This document shows positions 35,074-45,824 of a DNA stretch of 64,000 nucleotides, one piece after another (positions within the stretch are counted from its first letter, which is position 1; the number at the start of each line of letters is the position of its first letter). Made by a program: the position numbers and the translations under genes. The stretch lies in the NCBI GenBank assembly GCA_027924645.1, contig BSBN01000845.1, forward strand, positions 434,001 to 498,000, given 5' to 3'. Source of the stretch: Cunninghamia lanceolata (Eukaryota; Streptophyta; Pinopsida; Cupressales; Cupressaceae). Below the pieces are notes generated by a model. The model searched no databases, was not told the origin of the DNA, and saw nothing but the letters and a program-made list of their open reading frames with translations.

Positions 35074-36321
35074 TGTAACGTCAAAAAATGTCCCCTTGGG
35101 GGATTTTCCCTCATAAGGTTTAGCTCCCAGGTCCTTAGAGTGCATTTAGGACATTTTAGTTCATATTTTAGCATCCTGATGGAATGAGACCTAAGTCCCA
35201 TGGCAAATAGAACCTAGGTGGACCCCTTGAGCTATACCTTGCCTAAAATAGGGGGAGGACTTGGGCGCTCGTGCCCTAGTCCTGCCCTATTTTGGGTCAG
35301 CCTCAATTTGTGGGTGTCGGTTAGTGACCATTATTAGGTCCCTTTGCTGACACAGTAAGTTTGAATTTCAAATATCTTGGTGGGAGTGCTTGTAGATGTA
35401 TATATAAGCAAGTGTAGGTATTCATTTGTAAACTAGATTGTTATTGTGAACTCTGAGAATTCTCAAGGTGATTAAAGGCTTTCTATTGTGTTGCAAGAGC
35501 AGACTTGTGTGTTTTGTGTGTTGATATTTGCATATTTGAGCATAAATTCCTTCATGGCATGAAGATCATCTTCCTCCATGAAAGCTTCACTACAAGGTGA
35601 CATATCATTGTGTTTCTATCATTGATTCCTTTGGTTTTTGGCCTCTGCCTCACAAGGGTACACCCTCTTTATTTGACAATGGTGTTTGGAGCCTTAAGTG
35701 TCCTCCGGTGTTTGACTGAGGCAAACCTCTAAACACCACAACCCCCAAACCAAGTCTTGTGATTACAGGTTATAGGTGTCGCATCTGAGAAAAGTGGAGT
35801 TGCAGGAAGGCTGGAAAGACATCAGGGATCTAGGATTTGAAGAAAAGACGGATAAAGGAGCACTTCCGAGACTAGGGCACTCGCTCTAGTGTCCTCCACA
35901 GACTGATTCTGGAAAACAGAAGTTACAGGGCTGATCAGTGTCTGAAGGAGTTCCAGATTCTCTGAAAAAGCAAGTACCTTGGACTTGGACACTCACTCCA
36001 GTGTCCCCGACTATTCCACTTCGGAACCTCGAAAACATGTATTTTGTAATTTGGCATTTTACTCCCGTCTGCAAGAGCTTTTTCCGTAATTCATTAATTT
36101 GTTGTCGTATTTGCTTAATTAGGGTTTTAATGGTCAATTGAGCATAGGATAAGGAAAAAATTGATAATTAATTCCCTAATCCAAGTTTCCCTACATTTGA
36201 AAGTGACTCTAGGGTATGATAATGCTTGCCATTCGACCCTAGATCCTTCAATGTATAGTGGAGATGTAGATTTTAACATCTAAGCCGCAAAAGATTAAAG
36301 AATCCATTTTTCCACTAAACA
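35074..36321 (+). mobile_element. 5' LTR of the nested LARD-like element
   Basis: Begins TGTAACGTCA and ends TTCCACTAAACA. A TATA box, TATATAAG, is near 35401-35408. Carries no gene; the ORFs at 35886-36137 and 35938-36141 are chance frames on opposite strands. Confidence 0.92.
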
Positions 36322-36341
36322 TTTTTGTGAACCCGTGTCTT
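36322..36341 (+). promoter_or_regulatory. Primer binding site region of the nested element
   Basis: TTTTTGTGAACCCGTG follows the LTR. It is like the TTTTGGTGAACCTG site of the gag-only element, with one G of TGG changed to T. Confidence 0.55.
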
Positions 36342-36989
36342 TGAACTTAAATTGCAACTTGCTCAGTGTTTGTCTGTAGATTTGGTGTGATTTCATTCAT
36401 TCATTTGGTCATTTACCTTATTGCATTGATAAAATTTCAAAAAAAAAATTGAAAAATTGGAAAAATACAAAAAAATTGCATTGTTGGGCTTACTAAATTG
36501 TGTTAATTCTTCCTAAATTTTCCTAATTCATGATTTTTGAATTAGATCTGATATAAACTATAGAAAAATACAAAAATTCAAGATCTTGCATTGTATTTTC
36601 ATCATTTAATTGCTAGGGTTTTGTGGAAATTTTGACAATTTTTAGATAACCTAGTAATTCCAAAATCTAGGGTTTGTAGGCAAAATCTTTTTATCAGATT
36701 TTTATAGTAATTTTAGAGGCTCATTCAAATTTGCATTTGGCTGTAGTCTTGCATTTTAGTGTGAATTTGTATTTAAATTTAAATTTTTTGCATTTTTGCA
36801 TTGAAAATTTTAACAAAAACTAGCAATTTTGGTGCAATTTCATTAAATTTGCATGAGAATTTTGCATGATTAAGCTTGAAAATCATTTTCAGATATGAGA
36901 GTGTAATTTCCATAAAAAATCAGACTTCAAACCATTCATATAGCATTTTTTTCCAAAATTTCAAACTTAGGGCTTCAAAAACAACAATT

Positions 36990-37700
36990 TTCACTAAAAT
37001 TGGACTTATCAACTCTCTAAACTTTCACTACAAGTGTGTTGTGAAAGATATTTTTGCACTAATTTGTTGTTATCAGGGTAATAATTTTCTGCCCCTCATA
37101 AAAAGATTTACAACACCCTTTTTATGGGCTCTTGTAGTGAAAAATCGGCGAAAAACTACACATTTTGACTATTTTGGCCCTAGGGTTTCACCTAGTTTGC
37201 ACTCCAAGCGTGTTGTGATCCATTTTATGGATTCAGGTGACTAATATTATTGGTATTCTTCAATTTCCCTCCTGAAATTCATTACAACACTCCTTTTTCT
37301 AGGTCTAGTAGTTGAAAAACCATGAAAAATAACCTATTTTTGCTATATTTTCACTAGGGTTTAACCTTAAGTGGTACTAAAATCATGTTGTGTTGGGTAT
37401 TTTGGCACCAAGTGGTTGTTATTTCTGATATTATTTGTTTTCCATCATCATTTTCCTCACAATACCCCTTGTTATGCTCTTTTGCATTGAATTTTGGTGA
37501 AAAAAGTGCCTATTTCGACATATTTTCACTATATTTTGACTTGGCATTATCTTGGATTTGCATCAAGAGTGTGTTGATAGTGAACTTATTTCTATTTGGA
37601 ATAATATCAGACATATAACTTGTTGTCCTTGACTGAAATCCTCATAGCATCCTTTGTTTCATTCATTTGCATCGAAAAGTATCGAAAAACCAAGCGTTTT
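36990..37700 (+). repeat. ~175-bp tandem repeats in the leader of the nested element
   Basis: GTGTTGTG-type landmarks recur near 37035, 37209, 37385 and 37569 (spacing about 174, 176 and 184 bp). Each is followed by a long T-rich stretch, an ACAACACC/CAATACCCCTT-like segment and TTTTCACTA. Units are diverged but ordered. The 122-codon ORF at 36876-37244 is not conserved between units. Confidence 0.68.
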
Positions 37701-37739
37701 GCATATATTTTGCATTAATGGTTCCTCCTAATGGCACAT

Positions 37740-38623
37740 ATTAGAAGACTTATATGAGTACATGGTAAACTATGATAACTTTTTCAAATTCACTAACAAA
37801 TATCCTCAAGTTTTTCATTAAATTACATACATCTATGGCATTGACATAACCAACACTACTACATGTGATATCCTACGATCAATAGCTTACTTCGATAACT
37901 TTCGTTAGACTATAGATGTTTTCCCTTCAATAATGGAGAATATCAAAAAATTTATAGCTGAAAACCACCATGGGGAAAGTAGTGATAATAATTTTACTCC
38001 CACTCTCCCTTTGTTTCATGATGATATAATGCAATTTCATTCTGAGACTCATGAAAATGAAATAGCAATGGGGGATTCATCAAACAAAGAGACTTGTCCC
38101 AACATAAGCCCACTTGGTGAGGATATATTGGCATAAGAAAGAGACATCATTGATACATTTCTCCACACTACTTTGCCATCTCTTCCCGCTCTCCCTAATT
38201 AGGATGAAGCTTTGGATGACGTAGACTCTCTTTGTGACCATTTGCTTGGATTGCCACCAGATGTTCAAGAACTTCTCAACTACATGCTAAACCAACAACC
38301 GGATCATGAACTATCACATACTTTGGGAAATAATGAAATATTGCATACTGTGGAAGAACAAGCTATCCCTCTTACTCAAACCATTCCAACACCCTATATA
38401 GGGACTAAAATGGGTACCTTTCGGATACCTCCACAAGCTCATTTAAATAGCATTTCAAATGCTCATGTAGATGACATAGATAATGGTAACATCCCCTCTC
38501 AACCATCATTAAGAGAAACCTTTCCTACACGGTTACCCTGGCAAACTCATGAACATATGGAAGAGAGAAGAAGTGATAACACTTTAACCATTAAGATAAA
38601 GATCAAGATTCGTGATACCCGCT
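37740..38623 (+). pseudogene. Unknown ORF of the nested LARD-like element
   Basis: One frame of about 295 codons, broken by a few stops (for example 38134-38136 and one near 38201). It starts as EYMVNYDNFFKFTNKYPQV, passes LCDHLLGLPPDVQELLNYML and TPYIGTKMGTFRIPPQAHL, and ends TLTIKIKIKIRDTR. It is acidic and polar with no zinc finger, DTG, YxDD or integrase motif. The position suggests the element's only protein, perhaps a diverged gag. I do not recognise it. Confidence 0.5.
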
Positions 38624-39530
38624 AGCCCAGAAGGGGCCCTATAGGTAAGTATCTCTAACCCTCTATCTCTCTTGTAATGTGCTTCCCCCGTGATGTGTTA
38701 TGTGTTGTTTAGGCCTCCTAGGATGACTTCGGATTCTCCCGTAAGGTTTGGGATACCAGGAGACCGCCTCTATTGTGACCTTCTTCTATTTGTATCATCA
38801 TTCTTCTATATTGCCTCTCTCTGATTTCATTGTTGTGTGTTGTGTCTTGCGGACATAGCCTCGTGGTTGGTGACTTGGGGGCACCCTCCTATGTGACTGT
38901 CCCTAAGACACTTGTTTTCTCCTCTCTTATTTATTGTTTCCCTTCCTCTAATGTTTCCACCTAGTGGGTGGATGACGACAAACATTTATACTGATGCGGA
39001 CCTAGTGTCCCTTTCGAGAGAAATCAAAAATTGGACTTAGTTCCTAATATGATGATGGCATTGTATATCTTATCCGACGCTTGGCTAGTGGAAGCATTCG
39101 TGCTTTCCGCGTAGTGAATTCTATGATGTTTTTATCGCATTTACAAACCTTAACAATATTGCTACTCCGTGCACCTTTGTTTGCCTTTGAATCTAGCCTT
39201 GGCGGTACTCGATTTGGAGAGCTTTGTGATATAGCCCCTAGTTATCCTCGAACTTCGAGTTCGTTGTATAACCTTGGCTCTTTATGTGGTTAATTATATG
39301 CATTAATGTTGTTGTTTATCATGATATTGTAGACACTAACATGTTTCTTGTAGGGATGCGTTTGTGGGAACATTTGGCGATCGTAAAGTACATGTCACCT
39401 CCGGGGGGCATGGGCTTTGTGAAAGCCAATGTTCCCTTTTGTGTTTTCTTTCTACCTTAACGTGCTTAATATCAATAACTGATATCAACCACCTTAAGGT
39501 GGGGGCATATATGGTAAGATGTTTGTTATA
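38624..39530 (+). other. Non-coding internal region of the nested element
   Basis: Follows the stop of the unknown ORF. Contains T-rich and GTGTTGTG-type stretches but no domain or clear repeat array. ORF 39081-39293 has no recognisable product. Confidence 0.45.
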
Positions 39531-39539
39531 GATGTTAGC

Positions 39540-40320
39540 AATGTGCTTGTCCTCAGATGCAATGACCTGCGCTCTTGAGTAGTGCATCGTGCATACTGAG
39601 TTTGTTTACAATCAATCAATCATTTAAGCCCTCTGCGGAGGTGGGATATTGATCATATCCTTTTTCTTAGGCTCTTTGCGGAGGCGGGGATGGTGTATTT
39701 CTTGGAACAGATTACATCATCCTGTCATTTTCAAAAGTCCTCTGCGGAGGCAGGGAATGGTTCTGTGACTAACTCAGCACTTAAGCGTGTCTTCGGTGAT
39801 TGTTGTGGCAAAGCACAATTGTCGGTGTGTGCCTAAGATGGTAATGAGCCTAGAAATAGGGAACACACCATCGCTTGTCTGCCGTGTTTTCTTCGTGTCT
39901 TTAAGTGTGTGTGTTTTGGTGTGCTTGTTTTGTATGGCATGTTTGTCGCCCCATATGCAGTGACCAGCACTCTTGGTGAGTGCTTCGTGCATTTTGGGAG
40001 GTTTTGCATGTCTTGCGTGTGTGTTGCCCCATATACAGAGATCTGCGCCCTTAAGTGGTGCATCATGTATTATGGGAGGTTTGTTTACTTTCCAGTACTT
40101 GCATTTTGCATTTCATATATATGAGAAAAAGAAAAGAAAAGATATCATTTCTGTCTTCCATGCATTAATGTGTCTTCTATGCATTGATTGTCTGCTCCAT
40201 GTTTTGCGCGACTATAACTATCTTCTCCATGTTTTACGTGCCTGTTACTATTTTCTATGTGGTTGGCGTGTCTTCTCCATGCTTGGTGTGTTTGTTGTGT
40301 TTGCGACCTTACTTTAATGC
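39540..40320 (+). repeat. Clustered short repeats before the PPT of the nested element
   Basis: Three kinds are visible. First, CTCTGCGGAGG/CTTTGCGGAGG at about 39632, 39670 and 39740. Second, CAGTGACC/CAATGACC...GCGCTCTTGAGTAGTGCATCGTGCAT-like units near 39557, 39955 and 40035. Third, TTCTCCATG-TTTTGCG/CGTG units of about 35 bp at 40190-40285. All are diverged. Confidence 0.6.
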
Positions 40321-40349
40321 ATGTATGGGCCTCATGTTCATACACACAT

Positions 40350-40365
40350 TAAAGTGGGGGCTAAA
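40350..40365 (+). promoter_or_regulatory. Polypurine tract of the nested element
   Basis: TAAAGTGGGGGCTAAA abuts TGTAACGTCA of the 3' LTR. It is identical to the tract at 25509-25524. Confidence 0.85.
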
Positions 40366-41612
40366 TGTAACGTCAGAAAATGTCCCCTTGGGGGCTTTTC
40401 CCTCATAAGGTTTAGCTCCTAGGTCTTTAGAGTGCATTTAGGACATTTTAGTTCATATTTTAGCATCCCGATGGAATGAGACCTAAGTCCCATGGCAAAT
40501 AGGACCTAGGTGGACCCCTTGAGCTATACCCTGCCTAAAATAGGGGGGAGGACTTGGGTGCCCGCGCCCTAGTCCTGCCTTATTTTGGGTCAGCCCTAAT
40601 TTGCGAGTGTCAGTTAGTCACTGTTATTAGGTCCCTTTGCTGACACGGTAAGTTTGAATTTCAAATATCTTGGTGGGAGTGCTTGTAGATGCATATATAA
40701 GCAAGTGTAGGCATTCATTTGTAAACTAGATTGTTATTGTGAACTCTAGGCATTCTCAAGGTGATTCAAGGCTTTCTATTGTGTTGTAAGAGCAGACTTG
40801 TATGTTTTGTGTGTTGATATTTGTAGATTTGAGCATAAATTCCTTCATGGCATGAAGATCATCTTCCTCCATGAAAGCTTGACTACAAGGTGACATATCA
40901 TTGTGTTTCTATCATTGATTCCTTTAGTTTTTGGCCTCTGCCTCACAAGGGCACGCCCTCTTTATCTGACAACAGTGTTCAGAGACTTAAGTGTCCTCCG
41001 GGGTTTGACTGAGGCAAAGCTCTAAACACCACAACCCCCAAACCAAGTCTTGTGATTGCAGGTTACAAGTGTCGCATCCGGGAAAATTGGAGTTGCAGGA
41101 AGGCTGGAAAGATATTAGGGATTTGGGATCTGAAGAAAAGATGGACAAAAGAGCACTTCTAGGACTAGGGCGCTCACTCCAGTGTCCTCTGCAAACTGAT
41201 TCTGGAAAATAGAAGTTATGGGGCTGATCAGTGTCTGAAGGAGGTCCAGATTCCCCAAAAAAGTAGGTACCTTGGACTTGGGCGCCCGCTCCAGTGTCCC
41301 CGATTGTTCCTCTTCGAAACCTCGAAAACAGGTATTCTGTAATTTGGCATTTTACTCCCGTCTGTAAGAGCTTTTTCCGTAATTCATTAATTTGTTGTCA
41401 TATTTGCTTAATTTGGGTTTTAAGGTCAATTGAGCATAGGAGAAGAAAAAATTGATAATTAATTCCCTAATCCAAGTTTTCCTACATCTAAAAGTGACTC
41501 TGGGGTATGATAATGCTTGCCATTCAACCCTAGATCCTTCAATGTATAGTAGAGAGGCAGATTTTAACATCTAAGCTGCAAAAGATTAAAGTATCCATTT
41601 TTCCACTAAACA
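40366..41612 (+). mobile_element. 3' LTR of the nested LARD-like element
   Basis: TGTAACGTCA to TTCCACTAAACA, matching 35074-36321 along its length. TATATAAG near 40693-40701. Confidence 0.93.
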
Positions 41613-43762
41613 AAGGCATTCTTCGATGACTGGTCAATCTAGAGTGACCAGAAAACTCACCTAAAGCTCCTAGTAGAATGCATGGAATTATGTAGATTAG
41701 CACGCTTGGCCTTAAATCCAAACAAATGTCATTTCATGGTACCACAAGGCAAACTCCTTGGGTATGTTATTTGTGAGGGTGGGTTAAAGATAGATCTTGA
41801 CAAAATAAGTGTGATCATAGAAATGGAAGCCCTGAAGGATATCACAGGAGTAAGGTCGTTCTTGGGCTATGTGGGCCACTATCAATGATTTCTCAAGAAC
41901 TTTTCTTAAGTTTTACATCCATTGGATATACTCGCAAGGAAAGGGGTAGCATTAATATGGTCGGAGGAGCAGGAACAAGCTTTCAATGAACTAAAGGTAT
42001 GACTAATAAGTTCTGTCATTTTAGCATACTTTGATTGGGATAAGGAATTCCATGTACATGTGGATGCATCTTTGTTGTTGGAGCAACACTGGCACAAGTA
42101 GGGCCTCAAGGGCTTGATCACCCAGTTTTTTTGCAAGCCGATTATTATCAATTGCATAATGCAACTACAACACCATGAAAAGAGAAGCATTGGGCATGGT
42201 CTACTTAGTGCAGAAGTTTCAACACTATCTATTAGCAACTCCATTCATTTTCTATGTAGACCATCAAGCATTGATGTATTTGATAAATAAACAAATTATC
42301 CAGGATCGGGTAAGTAGGTGGTTTCTCTTACTTCAAGAATTGAGTTTTTACAATCATTGTTTGACCAGGAAAAATCATGTTATTGCATATCAACTCTCAA
42401 GAATCAAGTCAAGAGAACCTCCATAAGGCATAAATGAAGACTTTCTTGATGCCCACTTATTCCAAATAGTCGTACTACCAACATGGTATAAGAATATTGG
42501 AGAATATCTTTCAATATTTCAATTGATCAATGGACTCCTCTACAAAATTAGCACTGAAGGATATGCCACCAAGAGAAAGAAGGAAAGTAGCACTCAAGGT
42601 GAAAACATTTCAATTGATCAATGGACTCCTCTACAAAATGGGCCCAAATCACATCTTGAGACAATGCGTAATATGGGAAGAGATAAGGGCTATTTTGGAA
42701 GAAACAAATGAATGATTGGTAGGTGGCCTCATGGGGCCTGATGCCACAACAAGAAAAGTCCTAGCTAGGTTGTGGTGGCCAACCCTCCAGACAGATGCTA
42801 GGGAATGAGTAGTTGAATGTGACACTTTTTAGAGAGTAGGAAAGCCACTAAAGGGAGACTTGATGCCACTCTCACCATCCCAACCACAAGAACTATTCAA
42901 ATGGTGGGGACTAGAATTTATAGGTCCTCTCAAGGTCAACCGGCTACATAGATACAGATACATCATAGTGGCAACTGAGTACCTAACAAAGTGGGCAAAA
43001 GCATGAGCCTTACTTGATAACACAACATTAAGTACAATGAGATTTATCTATGAGTAGATCATCACTAGGTTCAGGATTCTAATACAAATAACCAGTGATA
43101 GAGGAGGGCATTTTGTCAACCATGTGATTAGAGTAATGATGAGGGAATTCTAGATATTCCATACCCTCTCTAGCCCATACTACTCAAGAGCCAATGACCA
43201 AGCAGAATCAACAAATAAAGTACTCATTTTAGTCATCTACAAATCATTTTGGATTGAAGGTTCAGACTAGGAGGGATGTTTTCTTGTAGTACTATGGGCC
43301 TATCATACAACATTTAAGGTAACTATAGGACACACACCTTTCCAACTAATGTATGGCCAGGAGGTGATGGTTATGATGGAATACATGGTACCCAATTTAA
43401 GAATCGTCGTAGAAAATCAATTGGGGGACAATGAAAGTCTCAAAGAAAGACTCTTGAACAAATTAGACGAATGGAGAAAAATGACACAATGGACCACTGA
43501 AGCTATGCAGAAAAGGGGAAAACCCTGGCATGATAAAGACCTCCAAAAAATGAACTTCAAACCTGGACAATTGGTATTAAAGTATAATAGTTGCAATGAG
43601 ATCAAACCAGGTAAATTTAAAGTAATGTGCTTAGAATTGTTAAAGATTAGAGAAATATCAGAAAATGGGTCGATAAGACCAGAAAATTTAAATAGAACCA
43701 TATTAAAGGATACAGTAAATAGTTCCAAACTAAAAATTTATAAGGAAAGACAAGAGGTCTAG
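41613..43762 (+). pseudogene. Gypsy RT C-terminus, RNase H and integrase
   Basis: Resumes the host RT with the catalytic FFDD at 41619-41630, then LALNPNKCHFMVPQGKLLGY and DITGVRSFLGYVGHY (to about 41890). RNase H shows FHVHVDAS (about 42048), EALGMVYLVQKFQHYLLATP (42184 on) and FYVDHQALMYLINKQI. The integrase shows MGPDATTRKVLARLWWPT, WWGLEFIGP (first Asp changed to Glu), ITSDRGGHFVN (second Asp) and a Glu in the AESTNK block. A C-terminal part at 43349-43762 follows. Frameshifts occur near 42080, 42350 and 42650, with many stops. A ~33-bp segment, TTTCAATTGATCAATGGACT onward, is present at about 42517 and 42608. Confidence 0.88.
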
Positions 43763-43862
43763 GTAGCAGTAAATATGAAAGACCTATTGGGAAGATACTG
43801 AAGACTTAGACTAGAAAGATACTGTGCTGAGTGAGAAAAGGATAGACAATGATAAACAAATT

Positions 43863-43870
43863 GGTGGAAA
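43863..43870 (+). promoter_or_regulatory. Candidate PPT of the decayed Gypsy element
   Basis: GGTGGAAA precedes TGTAACACC, a plausible LTR start after the integrase end. No 5' LTR match was found to confirm it. Confidence 0.4.
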
Positions 43871-43955
43871 TGTAACACCAAGTACACATCTGGACTTAAC
43901 TACATGTTTGTTAGGCCCACCTGCATGATTAATTAAGATCTATAACTACTAGTGT

Positions 43956-44279
43956 ATGCACTCACGATATTGTGGCCAATGTTTTGGGTGTGCCATTTCT
44001 GGATATGATAACCTTGGTCAACTTTTTGGAGACAGAGGCATTGTAGAAGATTTAGATGATGAGCTTGCAGAAGGATACCATGGAGACAAAAGCATCGTGG
44101 AAAAAGATTCAGATGAATTGGTGGAAGGATATCAAAATTTCTTTGGCAAATATCCCTTCCTACTCCTAAAAGAAATAATTACTTCACACTATCAACTAGT
44201 CTTCATCATAGAGGGTTCACTCGTGGTGGAATGTTTGGGATACAACCAAGTTGTTCGAGAGGTTAGAGAAAGATGTTAG
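43956..44279 (+). CDS. Unrecognised 107-codon acidic ORF
   Basis: Encodes an acidic product with an internal repeat: IVEDLDDELAEGY followed 18 residues later by IVEKDSDELVEGY. It lies just after the likely PPT of the Gypsy element, so it may be inside its 3' LTR or be unrelated flanking sequence. No known domain. Confidence 0.25.
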   Translation: MHSRYCGQCFGCAISGYDNLGQLFGDRGIVEDLDDELAEGYHGDKSIVEKDSDELVEGYQNFFGKYPFLLLKEIITSHYQLVFIIEGSLVVECLGYNQVVREVRERC

Positions 44280-44517
44280 TTAACAAGTCCCTCTACACCA
44301 CCACTTGGAGTTTGGCAGACAATACATAATTCCATAACAAATCCATTCATGCAAAACAAAGTAGTAACCTAGTACCAACAACCAAAAGGGTCACAATTAA
44401 TTGATTCAAGGTGAACATTGGAAGGTATGGCTTAATTTTAATACTGTGGATAAATTTTTTAAATTGGAATATGCAGACACATGTTGTATTAATGAGTGTT
44501 ATAATGGGTTGTACACA
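44280..44517. other. Spacer, nothing recognised
   Basis: AT-rich, no ORF above 80 codons with a known domain. Ends at the target site of the solo LTR. Confidence 0.4.
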
Positions 44518-44522
44518 AGTTG

Positions 44523-45819
44523 TGTTGCAAGTATGAGGTGAGCCATTGTTGTCATTGATGTCAACATACTCATATTGCATTGACAAGAAGGATTTGATGA
44601 GCTGTGTGCTGAGGATATTGAGAAAATTAGCCTTAGTCAGGAACAGTGAAGAACAGTGATGAGAAGAAGGTAAATGTACTGTATAGGATGAGAACCAGAG
44701 GATGCGGATTAAAGGGTTAGTAGATATGAGTCCTGAGATGCTACAGTTAAGATTTCAGAGGTCCGCATGAAGATCTGAAGGAGTTGTGGCTGCCGGTATA
44801 GAACCGGGTCCGGCAAGTATCCAGAGGTGACAGAGGATCACAAAAAGGTCCGGTGAGGTCCGGAATTGTATCATCCTAATCTGCGGATTGGACGGAGTGT
44901 TTGGGATGTCCTTGTGATGTGTCATCCTGATTTGTGTATGATTTGGAGGTCCGGAAGTACCTCTTGCATTATGACAGTGGCGACAGACTGTGTTCTTGAA
45001 GTTCCGGATGAGGAAGACAAGAGATCCCAGTAAGTAGAGGAAGTGCGGATGTATCCGGACATTCAGACAGGCTTGTGAAGGTTCTTGGATCATGTTTAGG
45101 TTGTGTTGTTGGTCCGCATTGACGGTAGAGCCCGGAATTGAAGTTATTCTTCCGGATGAAGTTCTTGCTCTGTTTAGCCGACCGGATGAGTTGCTCATCC
45201 TGCGAATGTTCTTGTGATGGCCGACCGGATGTGTTATTCATCTTGCGGATACTCCTATGGTTGTTTGCCGACTTAGATGTTTGTTCCTAAGTCGATGTCT
45301 TGTATAAATAACGGTTTGTGAGTTCATTTCAAGGGGTGGTGTGTGGATGAGTGTGACATAGCGAAGAAACCTGTGAAAGGCAGAGCAGAGATTTTTGGGC
45401 TTAATTGGAACTGATCTGGACATGATAGAGATGTCATTCTCCAGTTCAAGACTGTGATTTTTATCACTTTGTAGACAGTGTGTCTCCTTGTAGGCAGTGG
45501 GCCTCTTTGTGAGCAGTGTGCTCGGGCAGTGAGCCCTTATTGGCATGTGCCATTCATTTTTCTTTATTCTTCTAACAGAGAATAATTCTTGGGTTAATCA
45601 CCCCGTGGTTTTTCCCTTAACCGGGTTTTCCACGTCAAAATCTTGGTGTTCAATGTGTTGATGCTTATCTGCTCTTGTGTTTATGTATTATGCTTCCATG
45701 GATGATTATTTGATATGCTGCTAACTAACAATAAAGAATCAAGTGTTTGAAAGAAGAAGAAGTTTTATACAACTGATTCACCCCCCCCCCCCTCTCAGTT
45801 GTATGCCCTAGATCCAACA
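44523..45819 (+). mobile_element. Solo LTR of Sirevirus type, 1297 bp
   Basis: Starts TGTTGCAAG and ends GATCCAACA, flanked by perfect AGTTG duplications (44518-44522 and 45820-45824). Near its end lies a C run (about 45781-45792) followed by CTCTCAGTTGTATGCCC. This is the same layout as the CAACTGAGAGGGGGG start, read on the other strand, of the minus-strand element at 51813-59359. TATA box TATAAATA at 45303-45310. No PBS or coding region adjoins it, so the element was lost by LTR-LTR recombination. Confidence 0.9.
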
Positions 45820-45824
45820 AGTTG

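Larger units (their letters stand above)
35074..41612 (+). mobile_element. Nested non-autonomous LTR element (LARD-like), 6539 bp
   Basis: LTRs of 1248 bp (35074-36321) and 1247 bp (40366-41612) bound a 4.0-kb internal region with a PBS-like site, one unknown ORF, several tandem repeats and a PPT. No gag core, RT or integrase is seen. The target duplication is AAGGG (35069-35073) and AAGGC (41613-41617), one mismatch. By-eye LTR identity over the first ~500 bp is about 94%, mostly C/T and A/G changes. Removing it restores the host RT frame. Confidence 0.93.
31200..43870 (+). mobile_element. Decayed Ty3/Gypsy element, split by a nested LTR element
   Basis: Gag, zinc knuckles, protease, RT, RNase H and integrase remnants occur in Gypsy order (RT-RH-IN) on the plus strand. 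Everything from 35074 to 41612 is a later insertion. A short PPT (GGTGGAAA, 43863-43870) precedes TGTAACACC, the likely start of its 3' LTR. The host part is about 6.1 kb and carries many stops and frameshifts. Confidence 0.85.
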
